Notes under the pieces: model-generated | What the model saw: the letters and a program-made list of their open reading frames with translations, nothing else | Told to the model about the DNA's origin: nothing | The model's database searches: none | Shown here: one piece after another, positions 39,475 through 49,195 of the stretch | Layout: each line of letters begins with the position of its first letter | Position numbering within the stretch: position 1 is the stretch's first letter | NCBI GenBank assembly: GCA_003993805.1 | Contig: RSEF01000004.1 | Location: 77,493,387 to 77,557,386 of the forward strand | DNA: 64,000 nt | Origin: Himantopus leucocephalus | Lineage: Eukaryota; Chordata; Aves; Charadriiformes; Recurvirostridae | Direction: 5' to 3' | Position numbers and translations under genes: made by a program

Positions 39475-42400
39475 GTTCTGGCCAGCCTGTATTCACAAAA
39501 AATCAAAGCCTAATCTGTAACTGAAGTAAAAAGATAGAAACAGTACTTTCTGTGGTGTTCAGTGGGAAATTGTACACAATGATTTGTAAGGTTTCTATAG
39601 CAATTCTGCATTCTGTAGAAAACAACAGAGAGGGGGGTGAGTTTTAACCTTCGATCCTTCTCCCCACAAATATATTTTTCACATATTACAACAGATGCAA
39701 ATTCCAACTTAATGGCTGTTTTGGAACCTGCTTTTTTTTAAAACAAATAAACAAAAATAAACAGTATGTGATCCAGGCAGCTAAGGAATAAACTCTTTCT
39801 GCTTCTTAGATGTTCTTTCTTGAGGAGGGTTTGTTCTTGATCTGTAGTTATGCTGAGATGGATAATTTGATTCACAGCTAGAAAGAACTGGAGGCTTTTG
39901 TTTCACATTTTGCTCTGAAATGCTGCATTAATCGTGTTGTTCTTTTCAGCATAGATGCTTCACTGACATTTTAGGATTTGTTAATATTTCCAAACTTCTT
40001 AGAAACAATCACAACCTTGCTGATAATTAGAAAATTGCCATTCTATGATGGAAATACCTGAGCTTTTACTTAAGACTTGTTATTCCCCTTAATATGATGG
40101 TTTTAAACACACCTCAATAAGAAGCCCTTTTGAACAGTAATTGGAAACAACTGCTATCATTACAAGTACTTTATTTCTACTATGAAAATAGCTGTATGCT
40201 GTCCTGAGTGACAATAACCTCTACGGAATTTCACTCTGTAGACAGATGAAACCTCAGCTACATCAGCAGCTGAAGATGTGGCCTGTTACAAAGGCAGTTT
40301 CATCTTTGCCATGCAAAATATAGGTTAAAAATGCAAACTAGCATGTGATTTAGTCCAGTAAAAGTAGAATAGCCTGTCAGAGAAAGTACACTGGCAAGTG
40401 GGCAACCAGTTGAACATGTTATATTTTAATTTGCAGAGACAAAAATGACAAGCAATTTATTTACATAAAACTGTACAAAAGCAAATTAAATTATGTAAAT
40501 ATTTCATAAATAGAGGTGGACTAGCGTTTAATACATCTTGCCATGTTTAGCATAGTTGCGTGCATAGTGACTCATAATAAACAATGATAAATTGTTCTCT
40601 GCTTCACTATCAACATCCAAGTTGCAGAACAATAGTCAATGATTAATATTACAAACAGATCGTACCACACTGAATGCAAGTGCTTTAAAATTTAGGAAAA
40701 AGTTGTCTGAAAGCATACCCAGGTAGCTGGTGAATGTTGTCTTCTTCCTTGTGTTTATGCTCTTCAGTCAGTAATACAACTTAACTGACAGACTTTCATT
40801 TCTATTGCTATTTCATCTGCTTCATTCCTTAAGGAAACTCTGTATATTTATGACCAATGAAACAGAAGGAAAAATATTTCATTGTTCAAGTTCCTTTAAT
40901 ATGTTTGGTGATGGCTGGATTTATGGCAAGGTCTTTATCCATATTCTTTGTTTTCCTGCTTGACAACTTCCTAGGGTAGCCTTTCAGCCAATCATTTCAA
41001 TCCCGTTTAAGTTCTTCCCCCACATAAAAATAATGTTTAACTTTTTTTTTTTTCCTGAAACTCAGGCAGCAGGCCAGTCAGAAACCATATTGAATAAACA
41101 TAGTGGATCTGAGATCCAGAATGAGCATTAGATTTTAGACCAAAGCTATTGAATTTTCTAATACATATAAAGTTATATATTAACGTATCAATCTATAAAG
41201 GTGCCCTAATGTAAAATACATGCAAAGCCCATTTGAGTTTCCCATGGAAGGAAATAAAAGGATGATTTCTATGTTGTACAACTGAAATGCAATGATGGCT
41301 AAAAGCAATTAAAAAAATATTAATTAACAATTTTCCTGGCAACATGAACCGGTGACACCTTGCTAAATAACTATAGTATAGACTGATCGTAGTTTTCCAG
41401 GCAGCAGAATTAAAAACAAATGAAAAAAACCCCAAACCCCACACAAATAGTAATAAAAAAAAAATCCTCAAAACCTACTTAAATCACAGCCTTGTGTTAA
41501 TAATGCTTAAGACTGGTCCATTAACTGAGTTTGGCAAAAGGCTTTTTTAAATATATTATTTATAATTTCTCAGAAAATAAACACAGGTAAATATACAGGT
41601 TCAAAAAAGTTGGGAATAGCCCCTTATCCCTCAGTGTCCAAACCCAACTACCACTTTACCATAATAATAGGTATAAAAGGCACAGTTGCATATTTTGCAT
41701 TCACCCTAATTATTTTTTGTAGTTTTATTTGTTTATTTTTATACAAAAGCACTCTATTTATGGAGTGGCACCAGTTTTAACCTATTTCAAATAAAGAGGA
41801 AAAATACAAACACAAAATATATTTGTGTGTCATGCCAGGTCAGAAGAGTAATCAGCATTTTAATAGTGGCTAGTTCCACTAGAATTACTGTGAATACTTA
41901 CGGTAGATAGAATTTTTAAAAAACTCTTTCACACCCATTTTACATCTAAGGAGATGCACACAAGTAAAGTATTTAATGACTGTCTTATGTGGTGCAAAAA
42001 TTAGTGAGTGACTGCTGATCCGTTTAATCTGAAGGTCTTCTATGACCTGTATTATTAGCCTTGTAGAAAAAGGGTCTAAGGATATATGGAACAAAGCTAC
42101 CTAATTTTTGTGTGTGTGTGTGTAATATTAAATAAAATCTTATTAAAGGAAATTCTGTTGAACATTTGTGTTATGCAATTGTGTATTCTGTTGAAACGTG
42201 CAAGAAAAATGTGTATACATTACATAAGCATTTTTAGAAGCATTTTTAAACAGGTACTTACAGATTATACAAAGCAGTAACTGCTGTATGCAGTCTCATA
42301 ACAAAGTACTAGTTTGCATCTCTCCATATTACTTAAATAATTAAACATAAAAATGTTCAATCATTATTAATCTTTGATTTTAATATTTTCTTTCTAAAAT

Positions 42401-42830
42401 GTGCCCATTCATCATAACTGCTATACAAAAACTAATGTTACTTGAAGAAAGTAAACTCAAGAGAGGAGAACGAGATGGCCACTAATGGCACATCCCACTA
42501 CATGGAGAAAAGAACTCAAAAGGTAAATGCGATGAGTTGTATTGATTTACCAACCTCTACTTTAGGCTGTTTAAGGTTATTTCTATGCAATTCTTCAAAG
42601 CAAGAAACTACCCAAAGCTACATTGTGACTATGGTATACTAGAGAGCCATCTAGCCATGCCTTAATGCCAGGTTAAACAGCCAGGGATTTGAACGCTTCC
42701 GCCTTCCTCGAGCTGTCCTTGCTGTGTTGTTCGATTGTCGTTTTCATCTGAATGTCTGAGCTCAGTCTGTCGTTATTACTACAGCATCAGCTACAAAGCA
42801 ACTGGTTGAAATTCTGCACATTTTGTTGCT

Positions 42831-42836
42831 TTTATT
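42831..42836 (-). terminator. Candidate poly(A) signal AATAAA for PCDH9
   Basis: The minus strand reads GTGCAATAAAAGCAAC, followed within about 20 bases by a CA dinucleotide (ATGTGCA) and then by T/G-rich sequence (GTTGCTTTGTAGCTG). This is the usual hexamer, cleavage-site and downstream-element order. It lies about 1.56 kb after the stop codon. Confidence 0.4.
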
Positions 42837-43500
42837 GCACAAAAACCTGTTTCATTTCCTCTTCCTTTCAAGAAGCGCTCACCATGAGAGTCATTATAGC
42901 CCAGAGCTCTTGCATATCACGGTAGTTTGGACTCCTTTTGACTCATCTTGATCTGTCAGGTGAGTATCATACCACTGTTTATCAGACCATTTTCTACATA
43001 GCCTAAATGTTCCGAGTCTTGACATCATTTAGTATTGCACTTCTCTTGGTTTTAATGCACTTATGTTTCAAGGAAACCTGCATTATATCTTTCACATAAT
43101 TGAAGCAACCAGTAACCAATGACAAAAAGCTTAGCAATCATTCCTTGCGCTCTGAAGAGATTTTGTGTTTGACTTGTAATATTCTCTTGTCACTGCATCA
43201 TCCCATTGTCTACCCATTCCATCCCACCAAGCATTGTCATTAACACAGCCATCTATTACTACTATTAGTTTTTAATTTTGATCTTTAAAATTCCCTGGAA
43301 CTGGCATATGCAGCATATCATATGCAGCGTCTGCTGCAACGTATCATGTCATTACAAAAAAACCCACATCAGTTCCTTTGGGCATTCAACTGAACCGCAC
43401 TGGAAAAAAAAAATGGTGTCATCTGGGCTTGTGAACTGTGCTGCTGTGCAAAATGTAACTGAAGGTGTGTTATGAGTACCTGTGTGTATTTGTGAATATA

Positions 43501-43506
43501 TTTATT
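43501..43506 (-). terminator. Alternative candidate poly(A) signal AATAAA
   Basis: An AATAAA on the minus strand about 0.9 kb after the PCDH9 stop. The following sequence is AC-rich rather than T/G-rich, so it is a weaker candidate than the one at 42831. A variant ATTAAA at 43271-43276 with T/G-containing sequence after it is a third option. Confidence 0.25.
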
Positions 43507-44395
43507 TTCTAAGCCCAAGCCCAACCCCAATACTTAGCAGTTCCCCTGATCCATTGTGTGATCTTTGGCCTTTTTGTTATTACCATCTTCCCAGTTAGAT
43601 GTTAGTCTTGCCCAAAATAATGATTTTAAGAGTTTATCATTACTATCCTACAGTTATACGTGTTACTAACTGTGTTTACGTTGAAGTAATCATTACAGAG
43701 AATGAGAGAGAAGGAGAGAAAGAGACACAGCAAGAACACACTTGTTCTATGGATAAAACAGAACCAGAGTTCATGAATCATAGGAAAGTATGCCATGGTT
43801 TTGACTGCAGTCTCAGGCTGAACGTATTTCTGTTGCTTCCAGCCTCAGATGAGAGGTGAGAATATTAAAGCTGTGGTCTTCACAAAGTGCCTATTAATGA
43901 TTATTCCTTTATATTTATCTCTATGTCTGTATGGTTTCTGAAGGATTGTCCCTGGTGGGGATCAGCAATATTCAGATGATATGTTTTGAGTACATTTTCC
44001 CTGACCTGTTATCCTCAACAAGCCAGATGACAATCAAACAAAATGAGTGGCTTAACTCATGCTTCTGCAGAGGGGAAACAACAGTGTGTTGTGTTCTTTT
44101 TAATCAAGCTCGTTACTATGGGAGGAATTTGCAACCGTAGATTTAGGAAAATAAAAATCAGTGAGGGGGAATTAGACATGCAAGTAACAACAATGTTTTC
44201 TACGTCGTACAATATAGTCAGGCAGACAGTATAATTAAATGCCTGCTATGGAGGCAGAAGTGGCAGGCAGATCTTTTGTCTCTTTGGTGGCCCCCTCTTT
44301 TTTGTTTCTTATTTTTGTTAAAATTGTTTTGATTTTAAGACTTTTGCCCCTTTTCTTTCTTATAATATGAAAGAACTTTGTTGCTGCTTTTTAGC

Positions 44396-44775
44396 CTACA
44401 GGTAAACTTCTCTTCTAGTTAGAGTATTGACAGGAGATGGCTTGTATTCCCCTGTCTGTGTAAGGGGGATATCCTCTGGGTTGCCTTCTTCATTTTTGCT
44501 GAAACTAGCCGCGCTGAAGGTCTCATAGGATGAGGTCAACTTTTTGTTAAGGAGGTTTCTGTTGCGATCACCCATGAGGGAGGCTTCTCCATTGGCCAGC
44601 TTTTCCTGACTGCCCCGTTCATCGACAGGCATGAAAGTGGAGAGTTTTGGCTGGCTCTTCTGCTTTCTTTCAGGAGAAGTGCGAACTGGCATCCAGCAGG
44701 AGTCCGAGTGGCCATATTCATCACATTCTCGGGTACACTTCCCTGTCAGGGCTACATCTGGTAGAGGCCTTGAAT
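44396..44775 (-). CDS. PCDH9: Terminal coding exon of a delta-1 protocadherin, probably protocadherin-9 (C-terminal cytoplasmic tail)
   Basis: Read on the minus strand, the exon opens after an acceptor AG. Two bases complete a split codon, then 125 codons run to a TAG stop (44396-44398). The peptide begins SRPLPDVALTGKCTREC, continues DEYGHSDSCWMPVRTSPERK and ends PVNTLTRREVYL. The block from SRPLPDVALTG to GHSDSCWMP is the hallmark of the last cytoplasmic segment in the delta-1 group (PCDH1, 7, 9, 11). From memory, the KLSTFMPVDERG and TRREVYL segments fit PCDH9, whereas PCDH11 ends KREIYL. The family are single-pass membrane cadherins mediating adhesion between neurons. This segment lies inside the cell, has no membrane span or cadherin repeat, and is Ser/Thr- and Lys-rich. 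The first ATG of the open frame (44692) is internal, not a start. The ectodomain, membrane helix and rest of the tail lie outside the window, upstream on the minus strand. The frame is intact. Delta-1 tail is near certain; the PCDH9 paralogue is very likely. Confidence 0.88.
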
Positions 44776-44792
44776 CTGAAAGTAAAATAGAG
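44776..44792 (-). promoter_or_regulatory. PCDH9: 3' splice site (acceptor) of the last PCDH9 intron
   Basis: On the minus strand the bases before the exon read CTCTATTTTACTTTCAG, a pyrimidine-rich tract ending in AG. Cutting here leaves two bases (AT) to complete a split codon, consistent with Asp if the previous exon ends in G. Protocadherin similarity continues right up to this point and stops, which supports the boundary. Confidence 0.85.
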
Positions 44793-45182
44793 TTGTCTTT
44801 ACAAATGAATAATATTGCAATGACTTCCAGTGAAACTGCAAATCCTTAAATTCATAAAAAGGTATTTTTAAAGGTCTTGATAAGAATGTTGCAATAAGTT
44901 CCCCAGTAATAGTTTTTTTACATTGTATGTGCCCATAGGCAAAAAGCATATCTGTACTGTTATCCTCAACCTCGAGAACTGAAAAATAAGACTATTAAGC
45001 AACTTCCTGTGCTTGTAAATCCATCTCAAAAGCATTTGGCATTAGGTACTGAATGAATTTTGATGGCTAATAGAGTCAACCAGGCACTTAATTCAATACT
45101 GCCAATTTTCTTGCAATTATTAAAAATACCTTTCTTTGAATTTTTTGTAAAGAATACTTTGAATTTATGTGAAAGGAAGCTG

Positions 45183-45308
45183 AGGCCCTTGACCCTGCAA
45201 ATACTTATGAACATGCTTAACTCCCTGCAAGTAAGCAGCTCTGTTACTAACAATGGGACTCAATTTGCATATTATGTAAACCTCTGCTTGTATTTCTCAG
45301 GCTTGGGC
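45183..45308. mobile_element. Ancient palindromic MITE-like repeat (DNA transposon relic)
   Basis: The left part reads AGGCCCTTGACCCTGCAAAT then ACTTATGAACATGCTTAACT. The middle has CAATGGGACTCAA. The right part, CTTGTATTTCTCAGGC then TTGGGC, is roughly the inverted complement of the left. This matches the pattern of a widespread non-autonomous, inverted-repeat amniote element (GGCCCTGATCCTGCAA-type ends, CCCATTGACTTCAATGGGA-type centre) that I recall as hAT-like. It is short and strongly diverged, and lies about 0.4 kb above the terminal PCDH9 exon. The family name is not certain. Confidence 0.55.
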
Positions 45309-47448
45309 ATTCAGTGTTAGGACACGATATGTTACGTGAATCGTACAATCAATAATTAGTAGGAGCATATAAAAAACCTGCTTTGGGTTATAAATGTAAT
45401 CTGATATGTATGGATAAAGCTGTTCTGTGTGTTGTGTATGTGTGTGGAGGGACGGGGGGAATCTGAGTGCTGCCTGAATAGATGCACTAACGTTTTAAAC
45501 GTCATTTGCTGTGTTAGGTGTCCTGTTCCAAATGACTGTGTCTAAGCTTTCTAGCTACGATACTTGTAACAGCTTTCACTGAAAACTAGCAAAGTTCAGG
45601 GGACTGCAGGATTGACTTTTACCTGATAAAAATATGGATAGTTTTTAATATTCATACTTGATATTTGCATTACAATTTAATTAAAAACCTACCTTAACTG
45701 TTTCAAACACTAGGTAAGATTCTGAAACCTTGCTTTTATTCACTTATACTGTACTTTCTGGTCTACAAGAAATAGCTGGAGCTGCCTACAAAGTAACCAC
45801 ATGATATTCAAACAATTAAAGTTGACAAAGAACAAAAAACTGTAAGTAAATTAATTTTTGCAGTTTATTTGATATGACTTTCATGTAATATGACTTATTT
45901 GATGAAGCTTTTAGGTTTCTTCTATAAAAAATCGATTATCTTGAAAAGGAGCAAGGAGCTTCAACATGGAAAAACAATCAGGTACATCACAGGGGCTGTG
46001 GCAACTTTCTGCCTTCCCCAAATTCAAGCGAACAGTAATTCTACCAGTAGTAACCTATGCTTTATAAAATATCTTTCAGAAGTTTATTCAGCCTTCATTT
46101 TGTTACTTCTATTTTGCCTATTTTTTCTTTGTTTTTGGCTGCCAGATGACCTTCTCAAATAGTGACAGTTCCAACTGTGAAATTTTTATAAATTCATAAC
46201 TGCTGAGTTTTTTTTTAAAAAAAAAGTAACCAAAAACCCTTTGCCTCTTCCAGACTAAATTGTTTTAATTTAAAATATTTACAACAGGTGCTTGCAGAGC
46301 AAGCATATTTCATTTTAGCATCTGCGGTTTTAATCCTGATAGAATTGCAAAAGCTCTTGAAAGTCAGATTTATGTTCATCTGTCCTGAATTTTTCATGCA
46401 TTTAAACATTTATTTAATTAGTAATTTGTTGCAGTAATGTAAAGAATCTGCATATTATTAACAATTGTCAACATTTGTATAGAAACTACTATATGTATTC
46501 CAAATACTGTAGAATATTTCATATTTCAATATGTCACTGATTTTAATGAGGAAAACAGCACTGATGTTTAGATAACTGAGTAACTGTGTAGCTGAGATGT
46601 ATAAGGCTGGGAGGAGGGAACTGAGGTTTGGGAGGGGGGTTTGTTTTGGTTTGGTTTGGTTTTTTTTGTTTTTCCCAGTTGTACTTAAAGCTTTTGCACT
46701 TAGACTCAGCCATGATTCCCAAATTTTTTCAATGAAGAATGCAAAGACTATGGACAGTTATCAGCCTGTCAGTTTTCAGATGACTCTGTTCTGGAGATGT
46801 AGACCAAAGATGGGGACTGTAACAGGAAAATTCTCTATTTGTCAGCTAAATATAGTATTATTCTGGCACTCCCTAAATGTAAGAAGCGTAATTAGCTGCT
46901 GATCTGCAACTGATGTTCTCTGATTATTAAACAGGAAAGCCTTTTAAAATTGGGCAAATTCCCTTCCCATCTAAATCTCAATAAACTCTTCAAACAGCAC
47001 CTTATTTCCAAACAGTGACTATTAAACATTATGCTTGCTACTAGTATTTCACTTATTACTCTGGCAGAATATTAACAAACGCTTATCAAGGAAATACCTC
47101 CGATCTTTATTTAAAACATAGGAGTATGTGTTTATTAAAGAGGGGTTTTTTTGTTGTTGTTTGTTTTTTTGTTTTTCCCAGACTGAAACAGTTCATGTCT
47201 CATTATATCTTCTGGTTTCTTTTTCGTGCAAAAAAGTCTTGAGCCAGCATTACTTGGGTTGATAAAAATCCTTCCCTTGCTAGTGGTCCTTGAATCATGC
47301 ACTTGAAAAGTTACCGTTTTGCACTGTAGTGCATTCCCTATTCACTTCTGGACAAATATTAGAATTCCTTATTGCAAAGCTTGAGGACTTGATGTACAAT
47401 TCAACATTATAGTGCTGTTTTATGAAGCAACAACCTCTAAGTCAGCAT

Positions 47449-48409
47449 GTGGCTGACTTGCCCTGTTGGGTTATGTGATAAACCTCATCTTCACACCCAC
47501 AAAAGAGCTCAGAGAGACACCGGCAGGATAATACTAGCCCAAGTAATACCTTGGCAGGCTACTCACAGGCCTATCACAGGGGCCACGAGCCCATCAAAGG
47601 TCCATTGGCCCTGGCCCAGGCCCAGCAGAGCACAGGGATGTACAGTGGCAGATAGGAACACAAATCAAGGACTTGGAAGGAGCAACCAGCTTGTCCAGGC
47701 CCCTCCCAAGGATATCCTAGCAGAGCCATCAGCCCCATTGTCTGGGTGTGAAACCCATCACTGTGAGTCATTGGCAGCTGCTCTCCAGATCACCTTTCTG
47801 TCTAAGGGGAGATTGCTGCCTAGGTATGTCAGACACTTTATGGGATGTGGGGGAAAAGCAGTTTGAGATAGCATAGGACTTATTATGTGATGTTTCGGGG
47901 AGGGACCAAAGCGAGGACGTGGGAGGGGTTTAGGTGATTTGGGGAGGAACAAGAGTGAGAAAATAGAGAGATAAGGGAATAAAGGGTCAGTCACGTATAA
48001 ATAGTGTGCTGACTAATAAGCTTGTCTGGTTGTGCCCTTTGCCTGATCAGCACTGTCTGTCCTACCTTCTTATTAAATTCCTTTCTAACTCTTTCCTGGA
48101 TATGTGCTCTCTATTATGTGTGCATGTATACATATGTGCATTTCCAGTCTCACTAGTGGACTTCCATCCCGTCCAGACAGAAAAGGGAGCATTAGGCCAC
48201 TGGTGTTGTTTGTGTTCACATGAGTGCTCTGAGTGTGATCTGCGAGGCCAACTGTGTATATATTTGGCGTGTACGTGTGCTTTGTGTGTGCCTACTGGGA
48301 ATACGTCTTCATCTTTGCTGTTGGTTGGACCTGGGGAGATGGAGCAGCAGCAGCATCCTCGCCTCCCTCAAGCTGTCGGATCCAGTGTGATATATTTTCC
48401 TCTAAAACA
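47449..48409 (+). mobile_element. Probable LTR (about 0.95 kb) of an avian endogenous retrovirus; boundaries uncertain
   Basis: A GC-richer block in AT-rich intron DNA with the layout of an LTR: a TATAAATA box at 47996-48003, an ATTAAA poly(A) hexamer 70 bases later (48072-48077), and a long CpG-containing downstream part ending near TCTAAAACA. The stretch GGTTGGACCTGGGGAGATGG followed by CAG repeats and CCTCCCTCAAGCTGTCGGA resembles high-copy avian LTR sequence as I remember it. I could not find matching target duplications, so both ends are estimates. The open frames of 139 and 140 codons (47447-47866, 48006-48428) lie inside it and lack any retroviral or cellular domain. It is antisense to PCDH9. 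A non-LTR repeat is possible. Confidence 0.6.
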
Positions 48410-48620
48410 CCCTTCAATTAGTATTTGACACGTACAGTTAATGTAGCCTTCTACTCCATCACTTTCTTGTATCTATTCTAAGAGCTTGAATCATGACAGC
48501 ATTTAAGCACACATTTAATCTAACATGTTTTGAAATCTGTTGAATTTAACATCATAACTTCAGCATTGGGCGGGGGGGGGTGGTGGTGCAGTGAAGAAGG
48601 GAATGTTTTTTGTGTGTGTT

Positions 48621-49195
48621 TGTACTGGTCTGGGCTGGAATAGAATTAAATTTCTTGCTAGCAGCTGGTATAGCGTTATGTTTTGGATTTAGGATGAGAA
48701 TAACGTTGATAACACACTAATCTTTTTAGTTGTTGATAAGCAGTGAAGGCCTTTTCTGCTCCCTATACTGCCTCACCAGCGAGTAGTCTGGGCATGCACA
48801 AGAAGTTGGGAGGGGACAGAGCCAGGACAGCTGACCCCAACTGACCAAAGGAATATTCCATAGCATATGGTGTCATGCTCAGCGTATAAACCTGGGGGAA
48901 GAAGGAAGGGGGGGATGTTGCAGCGTTTTGTCTTCCCAAGTAACCATTATGCGTGATGGAGCCCTGCGTTCCTGGAGATGGCTGAACACCTGCCTGCTGA
49001 TGGGAAGTGGTGAATGGATTCCTTGTTTTGCTTTGCTTGTGTGCACAGCTTTTGCTTTACTTATTAAACTGTCTTTATCTCAACCCACGAGTTTTCCTTA
49101 TTTTTCCCATTCTTCTCCCCATCCCACTGGAGGAGAGGGAGAATTGAGTGAACAGCTGTGTGGTCCTAGTTGCTGTCTGGAGTTAAACCACAACG
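48621..49195 (+). mobile_element. Solo LTR of an avian ERVL-like endogenous retrovirus
   Basis: The element starts TGTACTGGTCTGGGCTGG and ends GTTAAACCACAACG, 575 bp, flanked on both sides by a perfect 5-bp direct repeat GTGTT (48616-48620 and 49196-49200). A 5-bp duplication fits the ERVL class. Internal signals are in order: TATAAA at 48885-48890, ATTAAA at 49063-49068, then the family segment CTTTATCTCAACCCACGAG. No gag, pol or env lies nearby, so it is a solo LTR. It sits antisense to PCDH9 in the last intron. Its start, its post-poly(A) segment and its end resemble the LTR at 27331-27700. The 96-codon open frame at 48928-49218 is contained in it and is not a gene. Confidence 0.93.

Larger units (their letters stand above)
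36126..42814. other. DNA downstream of PCDH9, no gene recognised
   Basis: AT-rich intergenic DNA, possibly including an extended 3' UTR at its right-hand end. Contains microsatellites, an A17 run and a small CpG-rich tRNA-like patch near 39264-39317. The frames present are short and unlike known proteins. Confidence 0.45.
42815..44395 (-). other. PCDH9: Probable PCDH9 3' untranslated region (distal end uncertain)
   Basis: This is the stretch immediately after the TAG stop on the minus strand. It contains no convincing open frame and no recognisable transposon, unlike the neighbouring intron, as expected of a 3' UTR under constraint. Candidate poly(A) hexamers on the minus strand lie at 43501-43506 (AATAAA), 43271-43276 (ATTAAA) and 42831-42836 (AATAAA). 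The last has the best context, so I set the end just beyond it, giving about 1.6 kb. A purine/pyrimidine-rich patch lies near 43697-43728. The 3' UTR could be shorter, or longer through sites further down (for example paired AATAAA motifs near 41725-41740). No transcript evidence is available here. Confidence 0.5.

Noticed and set aside
46597..46902. 101-codon plus-strand open frame in the PCDH9 intron
   Set aside because: It begins across a T/G-rich low-complexity run and matches nothing I know. Likely a chance frame.
47447..48428. Two long plus-strand open frames (139 and 140 codons), the largest in the window
   Set aside because: Both lie inside a probable LTR, have no recognisable domain, and owe their length to the higher GC content of that repeat.
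27331..49195. The LTRs at 27.3 kb and 48.6 kb as the two ends of one provirus
   Set aside because: They point in opposite directions, differ in length, have their own flanking duplications, and enclose the PCDH9 terminal exon with no retroviral coding sequence.
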